From positions 434,001-498,000 of the forward strand of contig JASVEC010000016.1 of NCBI GenBank assembly GCA_030770535.1: DNA of 64,000 bases, read 5' to 3'. This document shows positions 1 to 9,788 of the stretch, piece after piece (the stretch's first letter is position 1; the number at the start of each line of letters is the position of its first letter). The stretch is from Batkoa obscura. Its lineage: Eukaryota > Entomophthoromycota > Entomophthoromycetes > Entomophthorales > Batkoaceae. The position numbers and the translations under genes were made by a program. The notes beneath the pieces were generated by a model that worked only from the letters and a program-made list of their open reading frames with translations, was not told the origin of the DNA and made no database searches.

Positions 1-1172
1 GAGGCTAAAAGCTTATTTAAATAAACATGCATTTAATATAACAAAGTAATGACACTGGTAACATAGAGTTTTAAAAACCGTTCCTAGGAGGTATTTCTTA
101 TCTAGAAGCATCTCCTTAAATATATGTTTTATTAAATAACGCTATTTAATAAGACATATATTTAATGTTTCAAGTTATTGTCATTTTTAAAGGATCCAAT
201 ATATTATAATCTTTTTATTATTCATTTTTTTAGTCATTTTGATCTATCAATATTTTAAGATAAAGACATAGTCGTATTAATGCCATATCAAAATAGATTA
301 TGTAAACATTGGAACGTTTTTAATAACTATAACATGTACTTAAGGATAGAACACTATTTAATAAATTTAGTCATTGATTAGACAATAATAATGATATATA
401 GATAAAAAAGAAGATAGAGAATCTTCTTAATTAAAGAGTTCATATAATTGGATAAAATAAGATGAAATTTTATCAACTTTTTAAAACAAAAATCCCTCAC
501 TTTTTTTTCTTACTTTTTAGTCGAAGTTACAATTACGCTGTAATTTTGTTAATTGAATTGCTTTATTAAGCAAAAATAATTAATTTAAATAAAAAAGGTC
601 ATAGCAACATCAATACGAATAAAAGTATTATAAAAATTCATTAAACAGCAATCAAATATAGCTAAACTAGGTTAAGGGTATGAGATGTTTATTAATAAGT
701 GCAACTGATACTACTCTATTTATAAATTTGAGTTATTTTTAATATATTTTTAATTTTAAGTTAAATTTCGATTTTTTAAATTTTTACAGACTTAAATTGT
801 TTTTACCCCAGTTTGACTACAGTGATTTGATAAGGGTTTAATAAAAAGAAAGGTAGAATTAACGGATAAAAAAGTAGTGAAATCAAAATCAACCAATTAA
901 ATGTACTCTTTTCATGCAATTTATTAACCTAATTTATCTTTTAATGTTCTAAAAAAGCTATATGAAGTAATGATAGGAAATGGATTAGTACCCAGAATAA
1001 ATGAAGGTTAATAGAATAAGAATAAAAGATATAAATAAGCATAGAATTTCAGTTACTTTTGTCATATTTTCTTTGTTTATACGAGATAATAACAGTATAT
1101 ATAAATAATAATTTACAAAGCTAGTCTTTTATTTTTTTATTAATTCCATAATTCAAATCAATTGTATCTAAT
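1..1172. other. Intergenic, no gene seen
   Basis: AT-rich sequence with no convincing coding region, RNA gene or recognisable repeat. The last 150 bases hold TATA-like stretches (around 1029 and 1097-1106) that could serve the LPMO-like gene starting at 1173. Confidence 0.6.
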
Positions 1173-2111
1173 ATGAAACTAAATACATCAACTATTTTAT
1201 TAAGCTCAACTTTACTTTCTTCAGTATTATCCCATTCATGGATGGATTGTATTGGGGATGGAAATCAAAAGTATACTGGGCCAAATCAATATTTCAGTGA
1301 TGATTTCCATAAGTTTTGTATAGGTTTTGGACGTGGTTATCCAGGTAGAATGAATAGATGGATCAATGATATATATACTGTATTAGTTGAAAACCGAGGT
1401 GGAGCTAATCCAGCTGATTATAATGTTTGTAAAAAAACCCAAGTCTCTCAAAATTATACTAGTGAATTCCCAATGACTAAGACAAAGCCAGGTGCTAAAC
1501 TTAAGATTTGGTATGAATTAGATAATCATTATACCAAAAATCCAACTTATGTATATCTTTGGGGTTATGGCCAACCTGGTAAAGACATTAGTAAATACTC
1601 AGAACAAGTCGAAAGTAACTTAATTATGAAGCATGTATTTGCTTTACCTGATAATCAGAATTGTATGGACATTCATAATGCTAATTCCCTTTGTTGGTTC
1701 TATTGGACTGTTCCAGAAACTTATACAAATGGCATTTACTCCTTTATTTGGAACTGGAGATGGGATCAAAACCCAACTGGTGAAGAATATAATACTTGTT
1801 TTGATATTGAAATTCAAGGTGGTGATGATAAGAAGCCTGAACAAAGCACTTCCACTTATTCAACTAGTTCTGTAAATGTCCCAACTTCAGCTTCTTCAAC
1901 TTCTGAACAAACATCAGCTTCTTCAACTTCTGAACAAACATCAGTTTATTCAACTTCTGAGGAAACTCAAGTTACTACCCCAACCCCAGTTTATGAAATC
2001 CAACCTGAATACCCTATCCAAGAGCATAATTATTTTAAGCCAAAACCAGCTAAACTAGTACAAGGTGGTAGTAAAGAACCAACTAAGAAAAAATGCCATC
2101 AAAAATATTAA
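1173..2111 (+). CDS. Secreted LPMO-like copper protein with Ser/Thr-rich tail
   Basis: A single-exon gene of 312 residues. Residues 1-20 form a signal peptide, and predicted cleavage after VLS leaves His21 as the first mature residue. Lytic polysaccharide monooxygenases (LPMOs) bind copper through an N-terminal His and a second His; here the second would be His119 in the ELDNHY segment, with Phe210 (TCFDI) as the likely axial aromatic. The C-terminal core segment (FIWNWRWDQN, then GEEYNTCFDIEI) looks like the last strands of fungal LPMO-type domains. Cysteines at 26, 49, 86, 164, 174 and 209 suit a secreted, disulfide-linked fold. Residues about 220-270 are a Ser/Thr-rich linker with repeated STSEQTSAS units, then a Pro/Lys-rich tail without a recognisable carbohydrate-binding module. 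The family would oxidatively cleave chitin or another glycan; substrate and exact AA family cannot be told from sequence alone. Confidence 0.75.
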   Translation: MKLNTSTILLSSTLLSSVLSHSWMDCIGDGNQKYTGPNQYFSDDFHKFCIGFGRGYPGRMNRWINDIYTVLVENRGGANPADYNVCKKTQVSQNYTSEFPMTKTKPGAKLKIWYELDNHYTKNPTYVYLWGYGQPGKDISKYSEQVESNLIMKHVFALPDNQNCMDIHNANSLCWFYWTVPETYTNGIYSFIWNWRWDQNPTGEEYNTCFDIEIQGGDDKKPEQSTSTYSTSSVNVPTSASSTSEQTSASSTSEQTSVYSTSEETQVTTPTPVYEIQPEYPIQEHNYFKPKPAKLVQGGSKEPTKKKCHQKY

Positions 2112-3018
2112 CTAGTTTAAAAAATCGAGCCTTGTATTGTACTCATGATAATTAATAAAAGCTTTTTATTAAAGTACTTTACTACCAAGTTATTTTTGAA
2201 TTTCTATTTTTATTTTTATTTTATTTTTTCTATTAAATTTTGTTATCTCAGAAATTTTCTTTATTAAACCCACCCATAAATTTTTGTTCCCATTTTATCC
2301 ATATCAACATGCTTTTGAACGTTTCGAAGTTCCAAATATTTGATTTAACTACTAATTGGAACCACCTCTCCATCCACCAATTTCATTTCACCACAATTAA
2401 CTAATAATAGTAATTTTGAATATGAAAAATAAATTAATTTTTAATTAAATACAATAATATTAAAAACTTAATATTACTTCTCTTAAGAAGAACAATAGGT
2501 ACTTAAACTTACTTTAGATATAAAAAATAATAGCTTCTAAATTCCCATTTTCTTATCTGAGTAATAATTTTTAAGCTGGGCTTTATTTTACCTCAATATC
2601 AGCTCCAGACTTAATAACTCAAAAACTTGGCATTATTTTTTATCTTGTGATTTAATTACAGTGGTTGCTTCTATTCATTAAATTTCACTATCTTATTTTC
2701 ATTCTACCGCTCAAGCTTACCATCATCATTCAATAGTTATTTCTGTATTAAATAGCTGTCCTTAAAAAGCTTGTTATTTTCAGTTCCATCGACCAAATAT
2801 GTTTTTGGACTTTTATATTAATATGATCTAAATGAGATCATTTAAAGCAGTTCAAAGTTATGGCTCTTTTCATTAAATTAGATCATACTTTAATGTATTA
2901 TAACTAAATGTATTACAATAAGGCTTGTTGGTTTAATTATTGTTACTGTGTCTTTGAGAAGAAATCAAATTAAAATCTATATTATTTTTAAAAATTTTAT
3001 TACAAATTAGTTTTATAA

Positions 3019-3114
3019 TGGGGATGTACTTTTTTAACAATTTTATTAACAATTTTTCATTTAAATAGCATTTAAAAAGCAAAAAAGTGATGAAGTCAAA
3101 AAAGACGCCCCCCT
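3019..3114 (-). repeat. TGGGG foldback MITE copy
   Basis: About 96 bp starting TGGGGATGTACTTTTTTAAC and ending GACGCCCCCCT, with the family core ATTTTATTAACAA and the AAATAGC-TTTAAAAA block. Diverged copy of the MITE family described at 35246-35345. Confidence 0.75.
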
Positions 3115-4090
3115 AATTATGTTAAATTTTATTAGCTGACGAATTTTTAGAAATTTTATCGAAATTATATTTAAGGTTATCAACTTCATTAACACTAACT
3201 AAATATTTAGTTAAATAAAGTTTAAGATGAAAATAGTATCACATTTTAATTGTTTACAGAATCATCTCTAATCATCTACTTATTTTTCTATTTGAAGGTG
3301 CTCAAAGCTTATTATTTTTAAAAATAAGTTTAAGAGACTAAAGGGCATTTAGAGAGGACTTTAATGGAATAAATATTGTTACCTAATTGTTCATCTTTTC
3401 AGAAAAGATTTCCTTCCATGAAATACACCATTTAATGCATAAAGAAAAGCCTTTTTTAAATGCTTCAAAGCTTGTGCCAAAGCACTTCATTAATCAGTAT
3501 TCTTGTTTAATTTGTATAGGCTTTTTATTTTGTTTGATAACTACTTTTTTAAAAAAAATCCAGAATTCTTTGAATTCTGTGCTTTCATTTGTGATAAAAT
3601 AAGAGAGGGATTATGGAAAATTCAGGGATAGCCTAGGGCGATTTTTAAGGAAATAGTCACAATCTGCAATAAAACTACTAATGGCTACTAGTAATACTTG
3701 ACAATCACTCTTAGCATTGTTACCAAAAGATAGTTTTCATACTAGCCAAATTTTCACTTGAGCTATGCCAAAGGAGCTGCAACTAACCAATTTAATTCAA
3801 TGCCTTCTTAAGATTTATTTGGTTAGCTGAAGCTAGCTGTATGCCAGAAATTTATACTAACCGTAACTTTGAAAAATATATTAATACGTTTCCCGACAAT
3901 AATGTGTTAATTTGCAGATGTTCCAATAACATAGGGAAAATAAAAGTACTTTTTTACATAAGTTGACTTTTAATGGCTTTTTAATATTATTTGATATTTA
4001 CATAATTCAATTTCCTATTATCGCTTATATATTTTTTAAAAGTTTGTTAAAATTAAACAGTATTTATAGAATATTGAATGAGCTATTATA

Positions 4091-4190
4091 TGGGGACGTA
4101 TTTTTGTATTTAAGAATTTTACTACCAAATTTTCCGCTTAAATAGCGCTTAAAAAATGGAAAAAATAATGAAGTTAAAAAAACAGTCTCA
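4091..4190 (-). repeat. TGGGG foldback MITE copy
   Basis: A 100-bp copy flanked by TA on both sides (4089-4090 and 4191-4192). It carries the usual internal blocks TTTAAGAATTTTACTACCAA and AAATAGCGCTTAAAAAATGG. Confidence 0.85.
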
Positions 4191-4533
4191 TATTGTAGAT
4201 TTATTTGCATCAGAAAATAACTAAATATAATATTGAACTTAAATTTTATCAATATTTATTTTTGATACCATAAAAGATAACATAATTTATTTGTATAAAA
4301 TTTCATAGAAATCAAGATAAGATTGTGAAGAGAAAAACCAAGAGATATAATAATAATTATTATTGTTCATACAAAAGGTATGACTTATTAAAGTCAATTA
4401 AACTCATGAAAGTAAAGAATAGAGGGTATACTTATATTGGGCTTAAGATTGATAAATACTATCAACTTTTAAAATACTATGTATAATAATCCAAGCACCA
4501 TAAGTGGTCAAACTGAAAAGAAATCTTATTGAT

Positions 4534-5988
4534 TTATGTAAAGTTGTCTTTATTTGATTTAATACATGTTTTTAGAGGCAACATAGTAGTATTGTTATCA
4601 ATTTCATGATAATGATTAAACATTTCAGCATTGTAATAGCCAGTATTAATATCTAATGGATTAGTTGGTTTAATAAGGATAGGTTCAATAATCATGCTTA
4701 CTGGCCTTTCTTCCTTCATTTTGTATTTATATAAAAATATTATAACTGCTGTTATTAGAATAATTCCGCTTATTCCACCTATAATTCCTCCTATTAATAA
4801 CTTATTGTTATCTAAATTCTTATTATTATTAGTGTTGTTTTCTTCATTACTGCCATTAGTAATATTGATACTCTCTTCTTTTTCTTCGATTAATGGAAGT
4901 AAACCATCAGTAGTTTCCCAGGTTTTTGTATCTAATATTAACATTTTATCTGTACTTTCACCAGTACCTGGAGTTATACTACCAAATTGATGACCAAATG
5001 AATTTATAATATAATTATTATAACTAGTAAAGCATCCCCAATGATTAAATGGGTTAATTTGTTTATTAATTTTTTTAAATGAAAATGTATTAAATTTAAA
5101 CTCATAGACGTCTATTATTCTTTTGTTCATATCTTTTAATCCTATAAAATATATTAATTGGTTAACTTTTACAAACGTTGAATCAAAATACATTAAACTA
5201 TTATTTAAATTATACGATTTCATATTATTTGATTTTAAATCTAATTCATATAAAATTTTATCAGCATATATCAATCCCCGGTGATCGTTTTTTGTTGTCA
5301 TTTCAAAGTAGTATAGCTTATTATTTAAAACAAACTTTAACTCAAAATAAACTTTCTTGCTTGTTTTATATATTGTTTTTAATTCCTTTGTTTTAATATT
5401 AAATGAATTCAATTGAAGTGATGTGTCTTCTTTTGAGTTGTTGTATTGAAAGCTTCCAGATATATAAAATTGATTCAAATCTTTCTCATCTTGTAATACA
5501 TAATATCTTTGAAAAGCACTACTTATGTTTATGTTTGATACATTAACTTTTGAATACAGTTTATTAACAATATCATTTTTATACCATCTATTGGATTCAA
5601 TATCAAAATAATTTGTAATTAGACCTAACCTATTAGGCTCATGATGAAAACTTACAATTGTCTTCTGTTTTTCCTCGTTTCCAATATAAAAGAAACTTGG
5701 ATCTAATTGACTTTTCGGTGAATTGATTGTATTATTTCTTTCCCATGGTGCTACATTCACGACTAATTTAAATCCTTTTTTTAAATTTAATGTAAATACT
5801 TCATGATTTTCTTTTAAAAAGTAATCAGTTCTTGGTGAATAGGTATTTCCGCATAGATAGTATAGCTTATCTTCAATTATCGTACATCCACCATAATCAA
5901 CCCTTGGCAATAAAGCATTTAATTTATAAAATAAGAAATTAATTGAAATTAAGAGTAATAGCATTCTAAAATGTATAAAATATAACAT
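4534..5988 (-). CDS. Kelch-like type I membrane protein (paralog 1)
   Basis: A single-exon gene of 484 residues. The N-terminus is a hydrophobic signal peptide (about residues 8-26), followed by LPR..GGC.IIEDKLYYL, a kelch-type opening. The lumenal or extracellular part is a long beta-rich region with repeated hydrophobic-DL/DTK motifs and a conserved block FNHWGCF, IINSFGHQFG and DKMLILDTKTWE, typical of kelch/galactose-oxidase beta-propellers. Near residues 395-420 lies one Gly/Ile-rich transmembrane helix followed by KYKMKEE and a cytoplasmic tail of about 65 residues. Its clear paralog, in opposite orientation, is at 20730-22157. Such proteins are probably surface or secretory-pathway sensors or adhesins; no enzyme residues of galactose oxidase are recognisable, so function is unknown. 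Confidence 0.75.
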   Translation of the reverse strand: MLYFIHFRMLLLLISINFLFYKLNALLPRVDYGGCTIIEDKLYYLCGNTYSPRTDYFLKENHEVFTLNLKKGFKLVVNVAPWERNNTINSPKSQLDPSFFYIGNEEKQKTIVSFHHEPNRLGLITNYFDIESNRWYKNDIVNKLYSKVNVSNINISSAFQRYYVLQDEKDLNQFYISGSFQYNNSKEDTSLQLNSFNIKTKELKTIYKTSKKVYFELKFVLNNKLYYFEMTTKNDHRGLIYADKILYELDLKSNNMKSYNLNNSLMYFDSTFVKVNQLIYFIGLKDMNKRIIDVYEFKFNTFSFKKINKQINPFNHWGCFTSYNNYIINSFGHQFGSITPGTGESTDKMLILDTKTWETTDGLLPLIEEKEESINITNGSNEENNTNNNKNLDNNKLLIGGIIGGISGIILITAVIIFLYKYKMKEERPVSMIIEPILIKPTNPLDINTGYYNAEMFNHYHEIDNNTTMLPLKTCIKSNKDNFT

Positions 5989-6791
5989 TGGTGCTTTTTA
6001 TATCGTTGTCACCTGGGATCATTAAGTAGACCAATAATGTTGTATTTACTTATTTAATATATTGTATACATTACTTATTCTTAATATTACTTAAATTATC
6101 AATTCCACTTTATTATTAAATTTTGTTAAAGTAACAATTTTTAAAATTTTATGAAAATAATTACTTATCATGGCTAACACAGTTCTATATGAACAGAAAT
6201 ACTTATATCCTTGAGATAGCTATAACTATTGTTGATACAAAGACTATAGTCATAACACCAATCAAATATTTGAAAGATTAGTTAGTTAGTAAAGAGAAAT
6301 TTCAAGTCAAATAGTAGTTTATTGATTATATCAAATGCCTATTAAAATATGCTTTTATATAATTCTGAATTCATTTGATGCTTAGATTTAAACGTTGACC
6401 AAAGTACTGACCCTAAATCAGATATATAGGATATGTACTCAACATTACCTTGTTATCCTAAGGACACTTAATTAAAAAATGATACCTAGTATAAAGCGTT
6501 GTTATAACGGATTCTAATAAAACCACAAGGTTTAGGTTATAATATCAGTAAAAAAAGCTGCTTATGAAAAAACAACTCATGTTTAATTTTGACTAGATTT
6601 TATATTAAAGCAGTGTAAGCAATTAAACACTTGGATTTATTTATAGTGTATGATAACAATAAAAAGTAAGTTGTATCTAAAAATTTAATTTTAACACAAC
6701 TATCATCAATAATCAAATCTTTATTTTCAAGAATCAATATAAATATAAATATAAATATAAATATAAATAATAAGATATAGTACTTGTGACC
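5989..6791. other. Intergenic with short tandem repeat
   Basis: No gene seen. Near the 3' end of the transcription-factor gene, at about 6735-6768, there is a perfect hexanucleotide tandem repeat of the AATATA type (about 5-6 units). Confidence 0.6.
6735..6768. repeat. AATATA microsatellite
   Basis: Consecutive AATATA units read directly from the sequence, about 25 bp beyond the stop codon of the downstream minus-strand gene. Confidence 0.85.
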
Positions 6792-8738
6792 TTAACAAAG
6801 TATATTACTAAATGTGGTCTTGAGTTTTGAGGGCAATTGAAGAGAATTAATAGCTGATTTTACTTTATTTACAGTGAACTCTATATCCATCCTATCTTTA
6901 TCTTTAGTAAGGCTCATCCCTAATTTATAAATTTGGAGCAATTCTATGATATTTATTTCAATTATATTGATAGCTTCATTGCCAATTAAACCTGAGGTAG
7001 GGATAGACGGAGAAGAAAGTATTTGTAATAAAGCATAAAACGAAAACAGTGGATACCTAAATTCTAAATTATACATTATTATTAAACAATCATAGGTATT
7101 ATAATTAATAACATGATGAGGTTGACTTTCGATATAGTCAGAAATTATCTTATATGTTTTTTCGTTTTGCAAGTTATCTATGTTCATTTTCTTAAATATA
7201 TCCTTAAAATAAACAAAAGCTAAAGCCCTATATATAAATAATGTCCTTAATGAAGTCTCTAATAAAGTTGGTATATATGTTAATGGAATATCTAGTTGAA
7301 TTGGTGTTTTATACATAGTTGGATATATTAAGAATAATTGGTGAAAATAAATTGATAGGCTTTTTCTAATTTCATGAACTGTTTTGAATATACATGAATA
7401 ATTACTAGAAAAGAGACATAAATAATTATCTATATTTATAGGCTCATTCCTATTTGTAATAATATTATTTAATGATTTAATTGAGCTCTTATAATATTTG
7501 TTAATATAATTTTGAACAAGATTAAATTTATCAAATGGCAAAATGAGTTTTGAATATGGTATATCATTTATATTCTTAACTCCTTTGAGATTTTTCTCAC
7601 GATGATCAAATATTAATGCATGTACTATAATCATTTGATTCTTATATAAACCGAGGGCTTTTTTACAACCATTTTTTTCATGATTAGTTTCTTTAAGTTG
7701 TCTCGCAGTTAAATGATAAATAAATTCAAATCCAGAAAGATCAAATTCTTTAATAAGTGGAAAATCACCATAAAACTCTTCACTAACTTTAGCTGAAAGT
7801 GCAATCCATGCCCATAATTTTTTCAAATCAACTAGGTATTTGATTTCCTTTTCACTTTTATTATATATTTCGTGATTAATTGAGTCTAGTTTATCGATCC
7901 CTAATATATATGACATCCTTACAAGTGAGCCTAAAATTTGATAAGATAGTTGATAATTGCTTTGAACCAGAAAAATATCGTATAGTACACCTAATGCCTT
8001 AAGGCTCTCAAAACTAGAATTATAGCAAGATTGAGAAATCAGAGGAAGTACACTATTTAAACAATTATGATAAATCTCACCAAAATTGTTTCCTGGTAAG
8101 ATTGTGTACTCAAAGCTCAATGATGTTATTATTGCTCTTGACATAAATCCTGGTTTTATTTGCTTTATGTACGAGACCAATTCTTTAGGCTCAAAATAAA
8201 AACCTGTTCCATAAACAAAGCAATCATGGTAATGTATACTAGTTTCTAAAAATGATCCATAGTCAAATGAATTTGGGGAATTTCCCACATGTTCAGTCCC
8301 TCTTCCAGCTCGGTTCCTTAAAGCTATATAATTAGAAGATGAAGAAAATTGATCACTTAAAGTTTCCTCAATTAAATAAAGTTTTCTTTTTAATGTTATC
8401 CCCTGATCACTCAAGTAGCTATCATCCTTCATATCATCTATGTTTTTATGTTTAAGCGTTTCTAGTACCCATTTCAAATATACTTTTAGTTCCAAAGCTG
8501 CATTTTGACTATAAAAAAGAGATTGTGGATACGAAAGAGGAAAATCATCATCACTAAATGAATCCAAAGTTTCAATCAATTTAAATATTCTACATAGCTG
8601 AGTCCCAAGCTCCTTTATTCCATTTTTCAAATCTTCCTCTCTTTGTTTTTGTTGAATTCTATCCTTCTGTCTCTTTTTACTTTTTACGATCTTGTTATTT
8701 ACAAATGAACAGTTGATTACTCTAAATTCTTTTAACAT
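6792..8738 (-). CDS. Fungal-specific transcription-factor-like protein
   Basis: An open frame of 648 residues. The body (about residues 180-560) looks like the mainly helical middle homology region of fungal Zn2Cys6 regulators: tandem helices with LGV-type segments, ILGSLVRMSYILGID, and WAWIALSAKVSEEFYGDFPL. The N-terminus has INCSF and a basic stretch KSKKRQKDR, which resembles only the last cysteine and linker of a zinc cluster; the other five cysteines are not encoded here. A possible splice acceptor lies just before the ATG, but no upstream exon with the CxxC pattern was found, and a MITE (8914-9012) sits about 175 bp upstream. It is therefore either 5' truncated or a cluster-less family member. 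A decayed paralog lies at 35410-37140. Target genes are unknown. Confidence 0.65.
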   Translation of the reverse strand: MLKEFRVINCSFVNNKIVKSKKRQKDRIQQKQREEDLKNGIKELGTQLCRIFKLIETLDSFSDDDFPLSYPQSLFYSQNAALELKVYLKWVLETLKHKNIDDMKDDSYLSDQGITLKRKLYLIEETLSDQFSSSSNYIALRNRAGRGTEHVGNSPNSFDYGSFLETSIHYHDCFVYGTGFYFEPKELVSYIKQIKPGFMSRAIITSLSFEYTILPGNNFGEIYHNCLNSVLPLISQSCYNSSFESLKALGVLYDIFLVQSNYQLSYQILGSLVRMSYILGIDKLDSINHEIYNKSEKEIKYLVDLKKLWAWIALSAKVSEEFYGDFPLIKEFDLSGFEFIYHLTARQLKETNHEKNGCKKALGLYKNQMIIVHALIFDHREKNLKGVKNINDIPYSKLILPFDKFNLVQNYINKYYKSSIKSLNNIITNRNEPINIDNYLCLFSSNYSCIFKTVHEIRKSLSIYFHQLFLIYPTMYKTPIQLDIPLTYIPTLLETSLRTLFIYRALAFVYFKDIFKKMNIDNLQNEKTYKIISDYIESQPHHVINYNTYDCLIIMYNLEFRYPLFSFYALLQILSSPSIPTSGLIGNEAINIIEINIIELLQIYKLGMSLTKDKDRMDIEFTVNKVKSAINSLQLPSKLKTTFSNILC

Positions 8739-8913
8739 TGTTGGTAATCTAATTTAACTCTTAAGTACTATTGGGGTATTAATTTACTCTAAATATTTTC
8801 AAAAAGGCTTTAATAACTGATTTGATATCAACAATATCAAAAGATTATATTTGTTCCAATTGCCTTGTATCAAATTTATTATATATTCTTATTGGTTGGT
8901 AAATTTTAAAAAA

Positions 8914-9012
8914 TGGTGATGTATTTTGTATTTAAGGATTTTACTAACAAATGTTCTACTCAAATAGCGTTTAAAAGATGAAAAAAGTAATGAAGCCAAA
9001 AAAACATCTCCA
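8914..9012 (-). repeat. TGGGG foldback MITE copy
   Basis: A 99-bp diverged copy beginning TGGTGATGTATTTTG and ending ACATCTCCA, flanked by AA on both sides, which fits a 2-bp target duplication. Confidence 0.8.
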
Positions 9013-9636
9013 AATAGTTTTACCAAACATTGTTCAGATTGTTCCTAAAAGCTGATTTAATAAATCAGCTACTGACAATTTCTTGACTACTCAATTGTAT
9101 GTCTTAAAGCAAACCTCAAATAAAAAACTGTAAAAAAAGTTTTTTTGAATAAGACACTAGAGATAATAAACTAAGTCGCTGATTTTCAGGCTCTTCCAAA
9201 CTCATAGCCTAAGATGCCATTGGATTAATCAATCATCTAAGGTTTTTATATTTTTATTTGATTTGCAAGATGTTTGGATTCTTCAATGGCAAAAATGATA
9301 CGTATTTATTTAATAAAAACAATTGATATTCATATAAGGCTATGGATATACCATTGCTCTTATTTAATTCTATCCGTTGTTACTCTTTGACTTAAACAAA
9401 CTTTAGTGCTTTTAAGTACTATGTTTCTATATAATAACAGTACATCAATATGTCAATATTTTATCTTACGAACATAATTATAGTTATGTGACTATAAAGA
9501 ATATCTAACATTCACAATAAATTGACAGAATGGATAAATAATTTTAAAAGTATGATACGTTATAATGCTTCTATAACTCTAATTACTTTAATTCTCAGTG
9601 AGATAAGATACAAAGTACCAAAATCAGATCATGATT

Positions 9637-9737
9637 TGGGGATGTATTTTTGTGTTTAAGAATTTTACTACCAAATTTTCCGCTTAAATAGTGCTTAAAA
9701 AATGGAAAAAATAATGAAGTAAAAAAAAACACTCCCA
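9637..9737 (-). repeat. TGGGG foldback MITE copy
   Basis: A 101-bp copy, TGGGGATGTATTTTTGTG to CACTCCCA, flanked by TT on each side. It ends about 50 bp downstream of the subtilase stop codon. Confidence 0.85.
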
Positions 9738-9788
9738 TTTGATAACTATAACATTTAGTATTCAAATTTATAAAATTTTATTTAAAAT

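Larger units (their letters stand above)
2112..4533. other. Intergenic with two MITE copies
   Basis: About 2.4 kb between the LPMO-like gene and the kelch-like gene. It holds the foldback elements at 3019-3114 and 4091-4190. No coding region can be supported: the short open frames lack family resemblance and compositional support. Confidence 0.55.
8739..9788. other. Intergenic with two MITE copies
   Basis: Region between the transcription-factor gene and the subtilase. It holds MITEs at 8914-9012 and 9637-9737. The minus strand upstream of 8738 was searched for a zinc-cluster exon and none was found. Confidence 0.55.

Noticed and set aside
1633-1875. Open frames on both strands inside the LPMO-like gene
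   Set aside because: They overlap the well-supported secreted protein in other frames and have no independent features.
3387-3602. 71-codon plus-strand frame
   Set aside because: No signal of a family, no splice partners, and the composition is that of the surrounding AT-rich DNA.
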